From assembly GCA_963556495.2 (NCBI GenBank), contig OY747704.1, positions 1,773,001-1,837,000 of the forward strand: 64,000 nt of DNA, written 5' to 3'. The notes beneath the pieces were generated by a model that saw nothing but the letters and a program-made list of their open reading frames with translations, searched no databases and was not told the DNA's origin. Each line of letters starts with the position of its first letter. Position 1 is the stretch's first letter. A program made the position numbers and the translations under genes. Below, one piece after another: positions 54,376 to 64,000 of this stretch. Origin of the DNA: Valencia hispanica. Taxonomy: Eukaryota > Chordata > Actinopteri > Cyprinodontiformes > Valenciidae.

Positions 54376-55784
54376 TATGTTAAAATCAACCCAAAAACCA
54401 AATGATAGCTAAAATGCTAATGTTAGCTAAAATGCTAACATTAGCTTAAATGTTGATTTTAGCCTAAATGCAAGAGATAGCATGTTGGTAAACACCAACT
54501 GGTTGGCTAACAGTAACTCAATCCATTCATTATGTTAATTCTAGCTGTTAAGTCAAAATGAGGTAAAATTCCATTGTTAGCTTGAATGAGTTTAATTGCT
54601 ATGGTTAGTAAATAAAATATGTTGATAGCATATTGGCAAACATAAACATATTGGTTAACAATAACAACCCATTCAGTATATTAAAATCAACCCAAAAACC
54701 AAATGATGTTAGCTAAAATGCTAGTGGTAGCATTTTGCCAAACACAATTATGTTGGTTAACAAAAATTCAATCGAATTAGTATAATAAAAATAAGTTTAA
54801 AGGGGAGTGTTAGCTAAAACTAGCTGAAATGTAAATGTTAGCTAAAAATCTAGTGGTAGTATGTTGGCAAACATGGCGCTAAATATTAACATAATCCATT
54901 TAGCAAGGTAACCTTAGCTGTGAAGTTAAAAGTAGTTTAAATTTTGATACCAACTGAAATACTAGTGTTAGCTTAAATGCTAGTGGTAGCATGTTGGCAT
55001 AGACTATCATGTTCGTTAACATGAACTTAATCCAATAAGTATGTTAAAATCGTCCTAAAATGCAAATATTAGCTAATATTAGCTAAAAGGCTAGTGTTAG
55101 GTTAAATGTTAATTTTAGCTTAAATGCTAGAGATGGCATGTTTGCAAACACTAATATGTTGGTTAACAGTAACTCAATCCATCCATTATGTTAATTTTAG
55201 CTGTTATGTCAAAATTAGCTAACATTCCATCGTTTGCATAAATAAGCTACATTGCAATGGTTACTAAAAAAGCTACTGATACCATGTTGGCAAACATGGA
55301 CATATTGGTTAACAGTAACTCAATCCATTCAATATGTTAAAAATCAACCCAAAATGATAGCTAAAATTAGCTAAAATGCTAATGTTAGCTAAAATCCTAC
55401 TGTTAGCTGAAATGGCACAGATAGCATGTTGGCAAACATTAACATGTTGGTTGAAAAAACTATTCCGTAAATTAACAACAAACTATAACACCAATATTAC
55501 TGAAAATTAGCTAAAATATTAGTGTTAGCTAAAATGGTAGTGGTAGCATGTTGGGAATTACAAACATGTTGGTTAACAATAATTCAATCGATTCAGTATA
55601 ATAAAAACAAACTTAAAGGGAAGTGTTAGCTAAAATTAGCTGAAATGCAAATGTTAGCTAAAATTTGCTGAAATGCAAATGTTAGCTAAAATGCTAGTGG
55701 TAGTATGTTGGCAAACACTAACATGGCGCTAAATATTAACATAATTCATTTAGCAAGGTAACCTTAGCTGTGAAGTCAAAAGTA

Positions 55785-55925
55785 GGACCTTTAAACTATG
55801 AAGTGGTCTTGGAAGACTCTGAGGAGGACCTCTGTATTTGGCATGTGTCTCAACTAAAACCTTGCTATCCTTTGGCAGAAGAGGTGGATAGAGAGCAACA
55901 CAAAAAAACTTCTAAAAATCTTTGA
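55785..55925 (+). pseudogene. Ty3/gypsy integrase C-terminus
   Basis: 46 codons read GPLNYEVVLEDSEEDLCIWH, VSQLKPCYPLAEEV and end at a TGA. The L-N-Y-E-V-x-x-x-D and H-V-S-Q-L-K-P-x-x-P pattern is the C-terminal end of integrases from fish gypsy retrotransposons. Everything upstream in the element is missing, because the fragment joins the tandem array directly at 55785. A purine tract and LTR-like start follow 90 bp downstream, as expected for the 3' end of a gypsy element. Confidence 0.65.
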
Positions 55926-56013
55926 ATAGGAAAGTGATGAAGAGGAGTTCCAAGGATTTACAGACTCTCATCTAAATATATAAGTAATCACCTCCGTGGC
56001 TTCGGCTTTTGTC

Positions 56014-56806
56014 AGGGGAGGGGGAGTGTGACAGCTTGCCTGTCCTGATTAAATATTTTTAGTTGATGTAATATTTGTACATAAACTAACCTTAATGCCT
56101 GTTTTTTCCAGAGTACGTGCTGTACGTCCTCCGATGTGGACATGCTCCAGCGAACTCGTTTCCGGTGCATCTGCCGTGCTGGCAGTTGATAAAAAATAAG
56201 TGCCAGGTTCTCCGGATGGGGTTGGCGGGTGAGGACACAGACGTAGAGAAAGAGCAGAGATCGGAGACTTGATGGGACGTGGAAGCTCCTTCAGACAGCT
56301 CCTACAGCAGTAGTAAACAGTCATTCTTGCTGGTGCATACCTTTAAGTTCAGTTATTCAGTTGTTGTTTTCTGTGTTTATGTCACACAGTGTTTAGGGTG
56401 ACAGGCATTATAGAATATTTGCATCCTTTGTGGGTATCTATTTTTGCCGGACGCCGGATCAAGTCCACAGTCAATCTACACAAATAACTGAGCACCAACC
56501 GGATATAGAACAACTACATTTCCGGGTGTTTTTCAAAATAAATCAATAAAGACGGACTAGACATTTTTTGTATGCATAGCTATATTAATATAAGCCCGCG
56601 TATATTTATACATACGTTGTGCAAAATATCTTGACACAGAATAACAGAGAATAACTGTTCTTTTCTGTTCGTTTTCCACGGAAGGAAGAATTTTGTTCTG
56701 ACTTCCGCATTTATTACTGGCTTTTATCATGAAATCTCGCAATTCCCGCGCATGCTTCTTTGACCACCTCTGGGCTGCGGTAAGGTAACCATCAGTAAAA
56801 CACTAC
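56014..56806 (+). mobile_element. polypurine tract and 3' LTR of the truncated gypsy element
   Basis: AGGGGAGGGGGAG at 56014-56026 is followed directly by TGTGACAGCTTGCC, an LTR-type start. The right end is not certain; ACACTACA near 56806 would fit a CA terminus. The minus-strand frame at 56049-56324 is not a gene. Confidence 0.45.
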
Positions 56807-56837
56807 ACTGCCAGGGAATCAAATCCTGCAGTGCCAG

Positions 56838-58141
56838 ATGTGTGTTTTAACTACTAATAATAAAAAGTTGTCTGGTTTTCTGAGCATCAATAATTATAAT
56901 CAATAATTTAATATCAATATAATTATTGATGACGTTCGAGTTTAACCTGTTTATTAAAGATATAGGGGCACCAATCTCATAAATGAGATAATTTTAATTA
57001 AACCAGACTGTCAGTCTCTCTGAAAAGGCGTAGAGTTCGTCCGCGGGGTTAAAACAAACTTCACAGCACACACTGAAATAGCACAGGAAACTTCTTGTTA
57101 CTTAAGGGAATTTATTAATGAAATAGGTCAACCTTACAGATTACATTTCATTCATAATTTCCATCTGTTCTAACGCATGCAAAAATATAGAACAAAGTTA
57201 ACTTTGAGGAAAGGGGCGTGTGTGTGCGGCTGTGCGTGTGTGTGTGTGTGTGTGTGTGGGAGACAGCGAGCGAATGGGGGGGGGGGTTCAGCTCACCCCC
57301 TCAATGTGATAAATAACTCAAGCCTTATCAATTGGCGCGATCAGTTCACAAAGGAAGACTGTGTGGCGATTCAACAAAGACTAGTTTCTTTAGCAATGGT
57401 GGCTTGGACAAAGGAAATATACTGCTTCTGGTTGCAACCAAAGTCAAATAATAAAACACAAAAAGTATGCACATTCAGGGTCGGTGTACAGCGACAGACG
57501 ACCAACAATAACAGTGGTTAACAAGTTGACAGACTTATTTTAACCAACATAAAACGGATATTAACCGTCAAGACCTCCTTCTCCTCTACCCAGACCGAGA
57601 GATACAAATCAGTTTAATCCTACTTGGTGGGGGCAGCTCTCCACAGTCCACGACGAAGAACGTAGAAAGTGTCCAGTTTAAAGGAGCGGTTTGCACAAAA
57701 CCGAGGTCAGAAAAAGCGGACGTCCAACTTTAGGCGCTGAGGGACCCTGGCCTGTTTTCAATGGAGCTCAGATGGCCAGCTGACTCCTTGGTTACCCGTA
57801 CAAGAAAGTCTGTTTGCTCGGCCGATTCATTTCAAAGTTTAAAAGGGAAGTTCTTCCTGGTCCAGCAGCTTCGAACGGAAAAAGGGAAAATGCTAGCAGT
57901 GGATTAAAGCATCTCCTTATGGCACCGGGACCAAAAGACCAAGATTTCAATATTCACGCTGCTTTTATCAACTCTGTGATGTCATCACTGGCCACAGACC
58001 TATGAGAATGGGTTGAGGGCAGCGCAACGGATGCTGGGAGATGCAGTTCGTTTAGTGAAAGGTTGCTGGGAGATCCAGTTCGTTCAGTAAAGGCTATAGC
58101 CTCAACATGTGTAATCCCACTTGAATTACTAAACCGTCACA
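56838..58141 (-). mobile_element. LTR distantly related to the 2158-type LTR
   Basis: Shares the GGGGCACCAAT motif, a TTTATT (reverse poly(A)) followed by AATGAAATAGG, AGTTCTTCCTGGTCCAGC and TGATGTCATC near a reverse TATA (GCTTTTATCAA at about 57960), all in the same order as in 2158-3648. The minus-strand start would be TGTGACGG at 58141. The left boundary is approximate and no TSD was found. Confidence 0.5.
57219..57260. repeat. (GT)n microsatellite
   Basis: GTGTGTGTG run interrupted by GCGGCTGTGC, followed by a G-rich stretch near 57276. Confidence 0.9.
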
Positions 58142-58686
58142 AATTTACCTGTGGGTCTACTAGAGATTGCATTGCTCTCTGTATTGTGTGTGCATTTGCA
58201 TGTCTGCATAACATTTTAAAGCAGTAATCCGTCTTACTGGAGTGCAGAAAAACAGCATGCTGCCAGTGTAGATCACTTCGCTTTTAATCAGTCCCACTGT
58301 GTAAAAAAAATGGATACATTTGCAAAATGGGGCAGAGAGTCTTACAATGGCAAAACATCTAAGCACAGGAGAAAATAGGATGATGATGCTCACCACATTA
58401 AAGCTTCAAGGACACAATCTCAGAATTAAAGCTTGCATTAAATTTCAGAACTAAGCAAATACCACTGGCACATTTTCTGTCTGTTTCTTAACACAACAAC
58501 TCTGTCCATGTTTGAAACAAATCAATCCACAAACTGAGTAAAAACAAGACTATCAGGATTTACTCAGCCCCTCATGTTGTTGATGTAGAACACTTAAGTC
58601 AAAGAAGTGCAGTGAAGTTTATCTTATCAGAAAATGGGCATGGATCCTCCATTCAGTATGTCTGTGACATGGGAGAACAAAATTTG
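58142..58686. other. no recognisable gene
   Basis: AT-rich. The frame 58160-58396 on the minus strand has no domain. Confidence 0.45.
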
Positions 58687-60141
58687 TCTGTAATTTTCAT
58701 CATAGGTACACTTCAACTGTGAGAGACAGAATGTGAAAGAAGATCCAGGAAATCATATTGTATGATTTTTAAAGAATTAAATTGTATAATGGTGCAGAAA
58801 ATAAGTATTTGGTGATTACCAAAAGTTCCCTTCAATACTTTCTAATGTAACCTTGGTTGCCAATGTCAGAGATCAAACATTTTCTGTAGGTCTTCAGCAG
58901 GTTTTCACACACTGTACCTGGCATTTTGGCCCATTCTTCCATGCAGATCTTCTCTAGAGCTGTGATATTTTGGGGCTGTTGCTGGGCAACACTGACTTTC
59001 AACTCCATCCATAGATTCTCCATTGGATTGGGGTCTGGAAACTGGTTAGTCCACTCCAGAACCTTGAAATGCTTTTTACGTAGCCACTCCTTCGTTGCCT
59101 GGGCAGTGTGTTTGAGATCATTTTCATGCTGGAAGATCCAGTCACGTTTCATTCATCTTCAATGCTCTCACTGGTGGAAGGAGGTTTTTGCCCAAAATTT
59201 CACAATACATGGACCCATTCATCCTTTCCTTATTATGGATCAGTCTTCCTGTTCCCTGCAGAAAAGCAGCAACAAACCATAATGTTTGAGACTGATGTTT
59301 GGGTATGGTGTTCCTGGGATGCAGCTAAGCATTCTTCCCCCATCAAGCATGGCGAGTAGTGTTTATACCAAATAGTTCTATTTTGGTCTCCTCTGACCAC
59401 ATGACATTCTTCCAATTCTCCCCTGGATCATCCAGATGGTCTCTGGATAACTTTAAACCAGCCAGGACATGTTCTGGCTCAAGCAGGGAGACTGCAGGAT
59501 TTTATTCCATTTTGAGATAGTGTGTTACTAATAGCAACATTTGTTAACGTGGTCCCAGCTCTCTTCAGGTTCCCCCCATGTAGTTCAGGGCTGTTTCCTC
59601 AATGTTCTGAAGATTATGTGTACCCCACGAGATGAGATCTTGCTTGGAGCCCTAGACCAGGGAGATGGTCACTGATCTTGTATTTATTCCATTTTCTAAT
59701 AATTGCTCCAAAAGTTGATCTCTACTCACCAAGCTGCTTGCTTATTGTAGATTGGCTCATCCCAGTCTTGTGCAGGTGTACAATCTTTTCCCTGGGGTCT
59801 CTGGTCCTTACCATGGTGGAGGTTGAAGTCTGACTGTTTCAAGGTGTGGACAGGTGACTTTTATACAGGTAACTAATTCAAACAGGGACCATTATTACAG
59901 GTAACTAGTAGAGGATAGAAGAGCTGCTTACATCAGGAGTAACAGGACTGCAAGGGTCAAAATTCTTGCTTGGTTGTACATGCTAAATACTTATTTTTGG
60001 CACCATTCTGGAATTTACCTTTACATTCTATCTGTCATAGTTGAAGTGTACCTATGATGAAAATTACAGACCTCTCCCATCTTTTTAAGTGGGACAACTT
60101 GCATAATTGGTGGCTGCCAAATACTTTATTGCCCCACTGTA
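58687..60141 (-). mobile_element. Tc1-like transposon, second copy, left end damaged
   Basis: CTGTAATTTTCATCATAGG and CACTTCAACTGTGAG at 58689-58735 are mirrored at 60022-60068. The right terminus CCCCACTGTA at 60132-60141 is the usual end of this fish Tc1 family. The outermost part of the left repeat is missing. The transposase is on the minus strand and multiply broken. This is a different Tc1 family from the one at 15658. Confidence 0.75.
58832..59814 (-). pseudogene. Tc1-like transposase, decayed
   Basis: The start at 59814 gives MVRTRDPREKIVHLHKTG, the N-terminal helix-turn-helix region. Several stops and shifts follow. The best frame, 58832-59152, carries [20 protein letters not shown] and [16 protein letters not shown]. 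The Asp of the usual F-Q-x-D-N-D motif is Glu here (HEND), and the final block keeps its catalytic Glu. Span (about 327 codons) matches Tc1. It is older than the 15658 copy, judging by its many lesions. Confidence 0.75.
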
Positions 60142-60550
60142 CGAACAAAAACAAAGTCCAGATGGAGTTTGAGCCTCACAACCTCAGGAAAGGACCCATT
60201 TCTCAGCCTTGATGGCTTTGAGACTGCAAACCCTTTAGCCTGAGGGAAGTTATCTTCTCTGGTTCTATATGTTCTATGTTGTTGTGTCTTTTAGTGAAGG
60301 AAGGCTGCTGTTTGTTAATATTGAACCTGATTTGATCTCCCTTTTATATTCCTCTTATATTCCCATACCAGTGTCATGGTTTTGGGAAGCTGTCTGACCC
60401 ACATGCACAAACGGTCTTAGGAGACAAAAGTAAAAATATTTATTGAACAAGAAATAAATATGGATGTGTCTGGGATCGTCAGGGAGATGGGGCTGGGAGC
60501 TGGAACACTTCAAAGAGAAACAGAGAGGCAAGTATGGATTTATGGTGAGA
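60142..60550. other. no recognisable gene; pre-insertion sequence of the Rex3-like LINE
   Basis: Unassigned sequence that continues after the LINE at 61405. The minus-strand frame 60355-60795 overlaps the LINE and is not a gene. Confidence 0.4.
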
Positions 60551-60563
60551 GGTCCTGTAAGAG

Positions 60564-61358
60564 GTTGCCCTTTTTCACCGATCCTGTTCCTAACTTTTAT
60601 GGAGAGGATTTCTAGGCGCAGCCAAGGTGTTGAGGGGAGCCGTTTTGGTGGCCTCAGGATCGGGTCTCTGCTTTTTGCAGATGACGTGGTTCTGTTGGCT
60701 TCATCAGAACGTGATCTACAGCTTTTGCTTGGGCGGTTCGCAGCCGAGTGTGAAGCGGCTAGGATGAGAATCAGCACCTCCAAATCCGAGGCCATGGTCT
60801 TGAGCCGGAAAAGGGGGGGTGCCTTCTCTGGGTCGGGGATGAGGTCCTTCCCCGAGTGGAGGAGTTTAAGTATCTGGGGGTCTTGTTCACGAATGGCGAA
60901 GCTCTCGATTTACCGGTCGATCTACGTTCCTACCCTCATCTATGGTCACGAACTCTGGGTGGTGACCGAAAGAATGAGATCACGGATACAAGCGGCTGAA
61001 ATGAGTTTCCTTCGTAGAATGTCTGGGCTCTCCCTTAGAGATAGGGTGAGAAGCTCAGTCATCCGGAGGGGGCTCAGAGTAGAGCCGCTGCTTCTCCACA
61101 TCGAGAGGAGTCAGTTGAGGTGGCTCGGGCATCTGGTCAGGATGCCTCCTGGACGGGTGAGGTGAGGTGAGGTGTTTCGGGCACGTCCCACCGGGAGGAG
61201 GCCCAGGGGAAGACCCAGGACACGCTGGAGGGACTGTTTCTCGGCTGGCCTGGGAACGCCTTGGGGTTCCTCCCGAGGAGCTGGAACAAGTGGCTGGGGA
61301 GAGGGAAGTCTGGGTCTCTTTGCTTAGGCTGCTGCCCCCGCGACCCAACCCCGGATAA
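60564..61358 (+). pseudogene. Rex3-like reverse transcriptase C-terminal half
   Basis: The frame 60464-61165 runs in from flanking sequence. Element-derived text starts at GCPFSPILFLTFMERISRR, then SLLFADDVVLLAS (catalytic FADD), RISTSKSEAMVLSRK, IYVPTLIYGHELWVV, FLRRMSGLSLRDRVRS and RSQLRWLGHLVRMPPGR. After the GTGAG slippage a second frame gives LAWERLGVPPEELEQVAGE and ends DPG-like (RPNPG). These are the palm, thumb and terminal regions of RTE-type reverse transcriptases. The endonuclease and the start of the polymerase are missing. Inactive. Confidence 0.85.
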
Positions 61359-61391
61359 GCGGAAGAAAATGGATGGATGGATGGATGGATG
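60564..61391 (+). mobile_element. Rex3-like (RTE clade) LINE, 5'-truncated, with target-site duplication
   Basis: Bounded by the 13-bp duplication GGTCCTGTAAGAG (60551-60563 and 61392-61404). It begins inside the reverse transcriptase and ends GCGGAAGAAAATGG followed by (ATGG)n. A very short 3'-UTR made of GATG repeats is the described hallmark of Rex3. A GTGAG slippage repeat (61155-61174) disrupts the frame. The duplication is perfect, so the insertion is not very old. Confidence 0.85.
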
Positions 61392-61404
61392 GGTCCTGTA
61401 AGAG

Positions 61405-63685
61405 TTAATGAGAAGCTTACAGGTGGATATGATGAGGACGCTAGGGAGGGATGAGTAGAGTCTTGGCTCAGGGTCTTTGTGGTGGTTATCCAAGGAAGGG
61501 GGTGGGTAACTGAAATGTGGTGATGTCAGATGAGGAAAAGGAGGATGCCAGCAGCCAGTCATGGGTTTGATCCAGGAAACAGGATCTAGAGACGGTTGAA
61601 TCAAGAAGTAACTCAGGAACGGAATCAATGAGAACAAATAACCTTGGAGCGGAAAGACAGCACAGGTAAGTACAGGGGTGAAGGAATTAGGAACAAACAC
61701 TGGAAAAAGCTAAATTCTCACATTCGTTAACACTCAGAAATTGATTGACTGGCTTCCAGCTCCTCTTATCCTCCTGCAAACAAGCCAGAGGATTTGCAGG
61801 TGTGCAGACCTGCGGGTCCCCGCACACCAAAGGAGAAAACTGCCAGGGAAGGTGCCTCCACAACGCCCTCCAGTGTAGAACCTGTGTAACTGATGATCAT
61901 GCAGAACCACCACACACTTCTCCTCTACACACTATACTGCCTGTTTCAGCCTCCTCCTGAAGTCCATCCACATGTCTTTGGTCTGATGATCAGGTTGTTT
62001 TCTTTACACTGAAACATAAGCTTCTCTGCTCAGTCCAGTCCAGTTCTGCAAACTTCAGAACTGGATTTCCTGGATACCTTGCAGAATGATCAAACATGAG
62101 CAGTGACTACAGAGGGGTCTTTTTGGCTTGGAAATGTTTATCTGATTGTTCTTTAGTTATTTTAAATTTAACTTTGTCTAATTCAGTAAACTACAGCCGC
62201 GCACAAGTGTGTTGTCATAATGAATGGAGGAGACTGATTTAGGAAGCAACCGCAGACTGCAAAAATGTTAGGTTTATTGAGATAGTTTTGGAGCAGGATG
62301 GGGATGTCGTTAGTGAAGGAATCCAGAGAAATAGAACTGAGAAGTACAGGTAAGTGGTTCATAGTTTAGTGATGGCTACTGGTTTCAAAGTTTTTAGAGG
62401 AAATAGATGATCTTACGGTATAGTGTGATGAGGTAATCCTGGAGGAGGTAAGTTGGATGCCAGTGATTGAGACTGGCTGGGAGTGGTTGAACAGTGTGTG
62501 ATCTGGTGTCTCCTTGTCACAGGTGGTGAAGCGTTGGAGGGTGGACGGAGAGGAGATCAGCTGGAACATTTGACATGTGAGTGTTTACCGGAGGATCCAG
62601 GGGGGAGGAGTGGGAAGGCTGACCAAGGAGAATCCGGGGGAGAACGGAGCACTGAGGAACTTGGCAGGAGTGAGGGATTGAGGAGAAGGAAGGAACATAC
62701 AGGAACAGGTAGTTAAGAGGAGGACCTAAGATATTTTTTAACCATAAACAGAGTTTTTGAAGTGGCCTGCTACCACACTAGGTGAGTAAACCATCTGGCG
62801 TCAGCCTCAGGGAATCGCTCCCTTTTTAAGCTCCACCTGATCCAGTGCTGATGAGGCTGATGAATGACGAAGTAAAGAGACACACAAACACATCCACATT
62901 CCCAGCACACAATCACTGAATCCTAACGTGTTGATACAAAAATATTTGTTTTTCATAAACTTTACTGCTTTGAGTCTTTTTGTAGCCACTTGCATGGATT
63001 TCAGAAATAAATGAAGAGTGATAAGATGAAATGTAATGAGTTCAAAGTCAATGAAAGTTAATGAAAATTAACTAAATCATAAACATTTTATCAGCACTGT
63101 GGTTGAGCCCAGTCTCAACAGGACCTGACTGATTGTACAACTATCTGCAAGGGAAAGTTTTAACAAGGACAATACAGCTATACAAATAAACTCAGACTTT
63201 ACATGTCTTTATATAGAGCTAGAACGGCCAGACACTAGGTTAACACTCACAAGGTGATGTACTGGGCAGTCATATTTCCCTGAAGTTGCTTTGGGACTAC
63301 AAGGAATTTTATCCTGGTGAATCAATCTTTATACAGAGAAATCTCAGAGAAAAGTCTGCTTCAGTTTGTGTAACTAGTTTTATTCCCTCAGTGTCCAATA
63401 CTGTTGATTTGTAAAGACTCTTTTGTATTACATTAACAACACTAACTTTTCCAGGAAGGAATTATTATATAACATGCAACTTAAAATAATTTCAAAGACT
63501 AAAAAAAGAATTATGCTTACTAGTTTGAATTTAATGCTGATTTTTACAAATTCACAAAAGTTCCAATTTTTTCAGTTTTAATTTTTCATTAAATGTCATT
63601 TGACAACTTGCAGAAAAACCACAAACATTTTGTAGTCCTTAGAAACATGCTGCCACGATGTTGTCTGGATGTCTGACAGATCTTA
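61405..63685. other. no recognisable gene
   Basis: Gly/Glu-rich looking purine stretches at 61440-61540 and 62280-62720 give weak frames (62483-62716) without domain features. They look like decayed repeat DNA. From about 62760 the sequence turns AT-rich. Confidence 0.4.
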
Positions 63686-63689
63686 GAAT

Positions 63690-63895
63690 AAGAAATGATG
63701 AAGCTTAATCAGAATGGTTGGTTTCCTGGCATGGGCCATTATTTTGTGCATAGTCCATAACTCTTTATCAGGTTCCCAATCTTAGCTTTGGATAGACCAT
63801 TCAGAAAGCTTAGTATAGGTATGTGTTGTTTATAGCAGGTGTGTTTGAGATCATTCTCTTTTTGGAATATCCAACTGTGTCCGTGTTTCAACCAC
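63690..63895 (-). pseudogene. Tc1-like transposase scrap
   Basis: On the minus strand the text reads SWIFQKENDLKHT (second catalytic region of Tc1, as in the 58832 copy) and, after a shift, LSEWSIQS, DWEPDKELWTMHK, a degraded version of the L-E-W-P-S-Q-S-P-D-L-N-P-I-E-N-L-W block. About 70 codons' worth survive. The rest of the element may lie beyond the right edge. Confidence 0.5.
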
Positions 63896-64000
63896 CTGAC
63901 CCAAACTGTAACCCTCAGATTAAGGAAAATTGGTTATGAGACACAAGTGTCAATGTCAACAGTGAAACAAGTTTAACATCTACATGGACAGACCGACATT

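Larger units (their letters stand above)
52322..55784. repeat. higher-order tandem repeat array (TTAGCTAAAATG type)
   Basis: Subunits of roughly 105-160 bp share TTAGCTAAAATGCTAATG, AGCATGTTGGCAAACA and AACTCAATCCATTCA. Different subunit types follow one another in a fixed order, recognisable by the words after the AATCCATT anchor: GTATAATAAAAA, TTTAGCAAGGTAACC, AAGTATGTTAAAATC, CATTATGTTAATT, then CAGTATGTTAAAATCAACCC. The order recurs after the solo LTR insertion at 53138-54375. The spacing of one subunit type (54768 to 55579) gives a higher-order period of about 0.8 kb. Units are diverged, so the array is old. No frames. Confidence 0.8.

Noticed and set aside
52322..55784. Tandem array as a CRISPR-like or coding repeat
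   Set aside because: Units abut without unique spacers and contain no open frames; the pattern is satellite-like.
57276..57290. G-run as a functional quadruplex
   Set aside because: It lies next to a GT microsatellite inside an LTR-like repeat; there is no evidence beyond base composition.
60355..60795. 146-codon minus-strand frame
   Set aside because: It overlaps the Rex3-like LINE on the opposite strand and has no domain of its own.

Overview
The window is gene-poor, repeat-dense animal DNA, almost certainly from a teleost fish, probably a spiny-rayed one. The evidence is the mix of mobile families: L2-clade LINEs with an esterase-like ORF1, a Rex3-like RTE LINE ending in GATG repeats, Tc1 transposons, a THAP/Kolobok-like relic, Ty3/gypsy relics and endogenous retroviruses. 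I see no intact host gene, rRNA, tRNA or CRISPR array. Everything below was read by eye; family names rest on motifs, terminal repeats and target-site duplications (TSDs).

Layout. 1-98 is the start of a copia-like gag leaving the window on the minus strand. 1343-2024 is a short hAT-type element with an 8-bp TSD. 2158-3648 is a solo LTR with a 5-bp TSD; relatives lie at 7328, 10263 and about 56.8-58.1 kb. 4593-5911 is a Kolobok-like relic bounded by TTAA. 8300-10262 is a GC-rich repeat split by an L2 3' end. A decayed Tc1 transposase lies at 13.2-13.9 kb and a nearly complete Tc1 element with doubled terminal repeats at 15658-17255.

17.3-29.5 kb holds the remains of one SAM-domain/C2H2 gene. 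It is cut by a 9.9-kb LTR element (19224-29119) whose removal restores the reading frame across the junction. That element has a tRNA-Lys-type primer site, 444-bp LTRs and almost no coding content.

30.1-39.9 kb is LINE territory: an older L2 copy split by a younger L2, followed tail to tail by a 4.2-kb minus-strand L2. 41.0-41.5 kb is a gypsy LTR plus gag start. 41739-47799 is an endogenous retrovirus with two nearly identical 450-bp LTRs, a tRNA-His-type primer site, and an interior reduced to scraps of protease, integrase and envelope.

48.4-55.8 kb carries a diverged, higher-order tandem repeat rich in TTAGCTAAAATG. It is interrupted by a solo LTR that itself contains a short inverted-repeat transposon. 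A gypsy 3' end, another LTR copy, a Tc1 relic (58.7-60.1 kb), a Rex3-like insertion (60564-61391) and a last Tc1 scrap (63.7-63.9 kb) complete the window.

The genes do not form a pathway. The value of the window is its clear record of nested insertions and relative ages.
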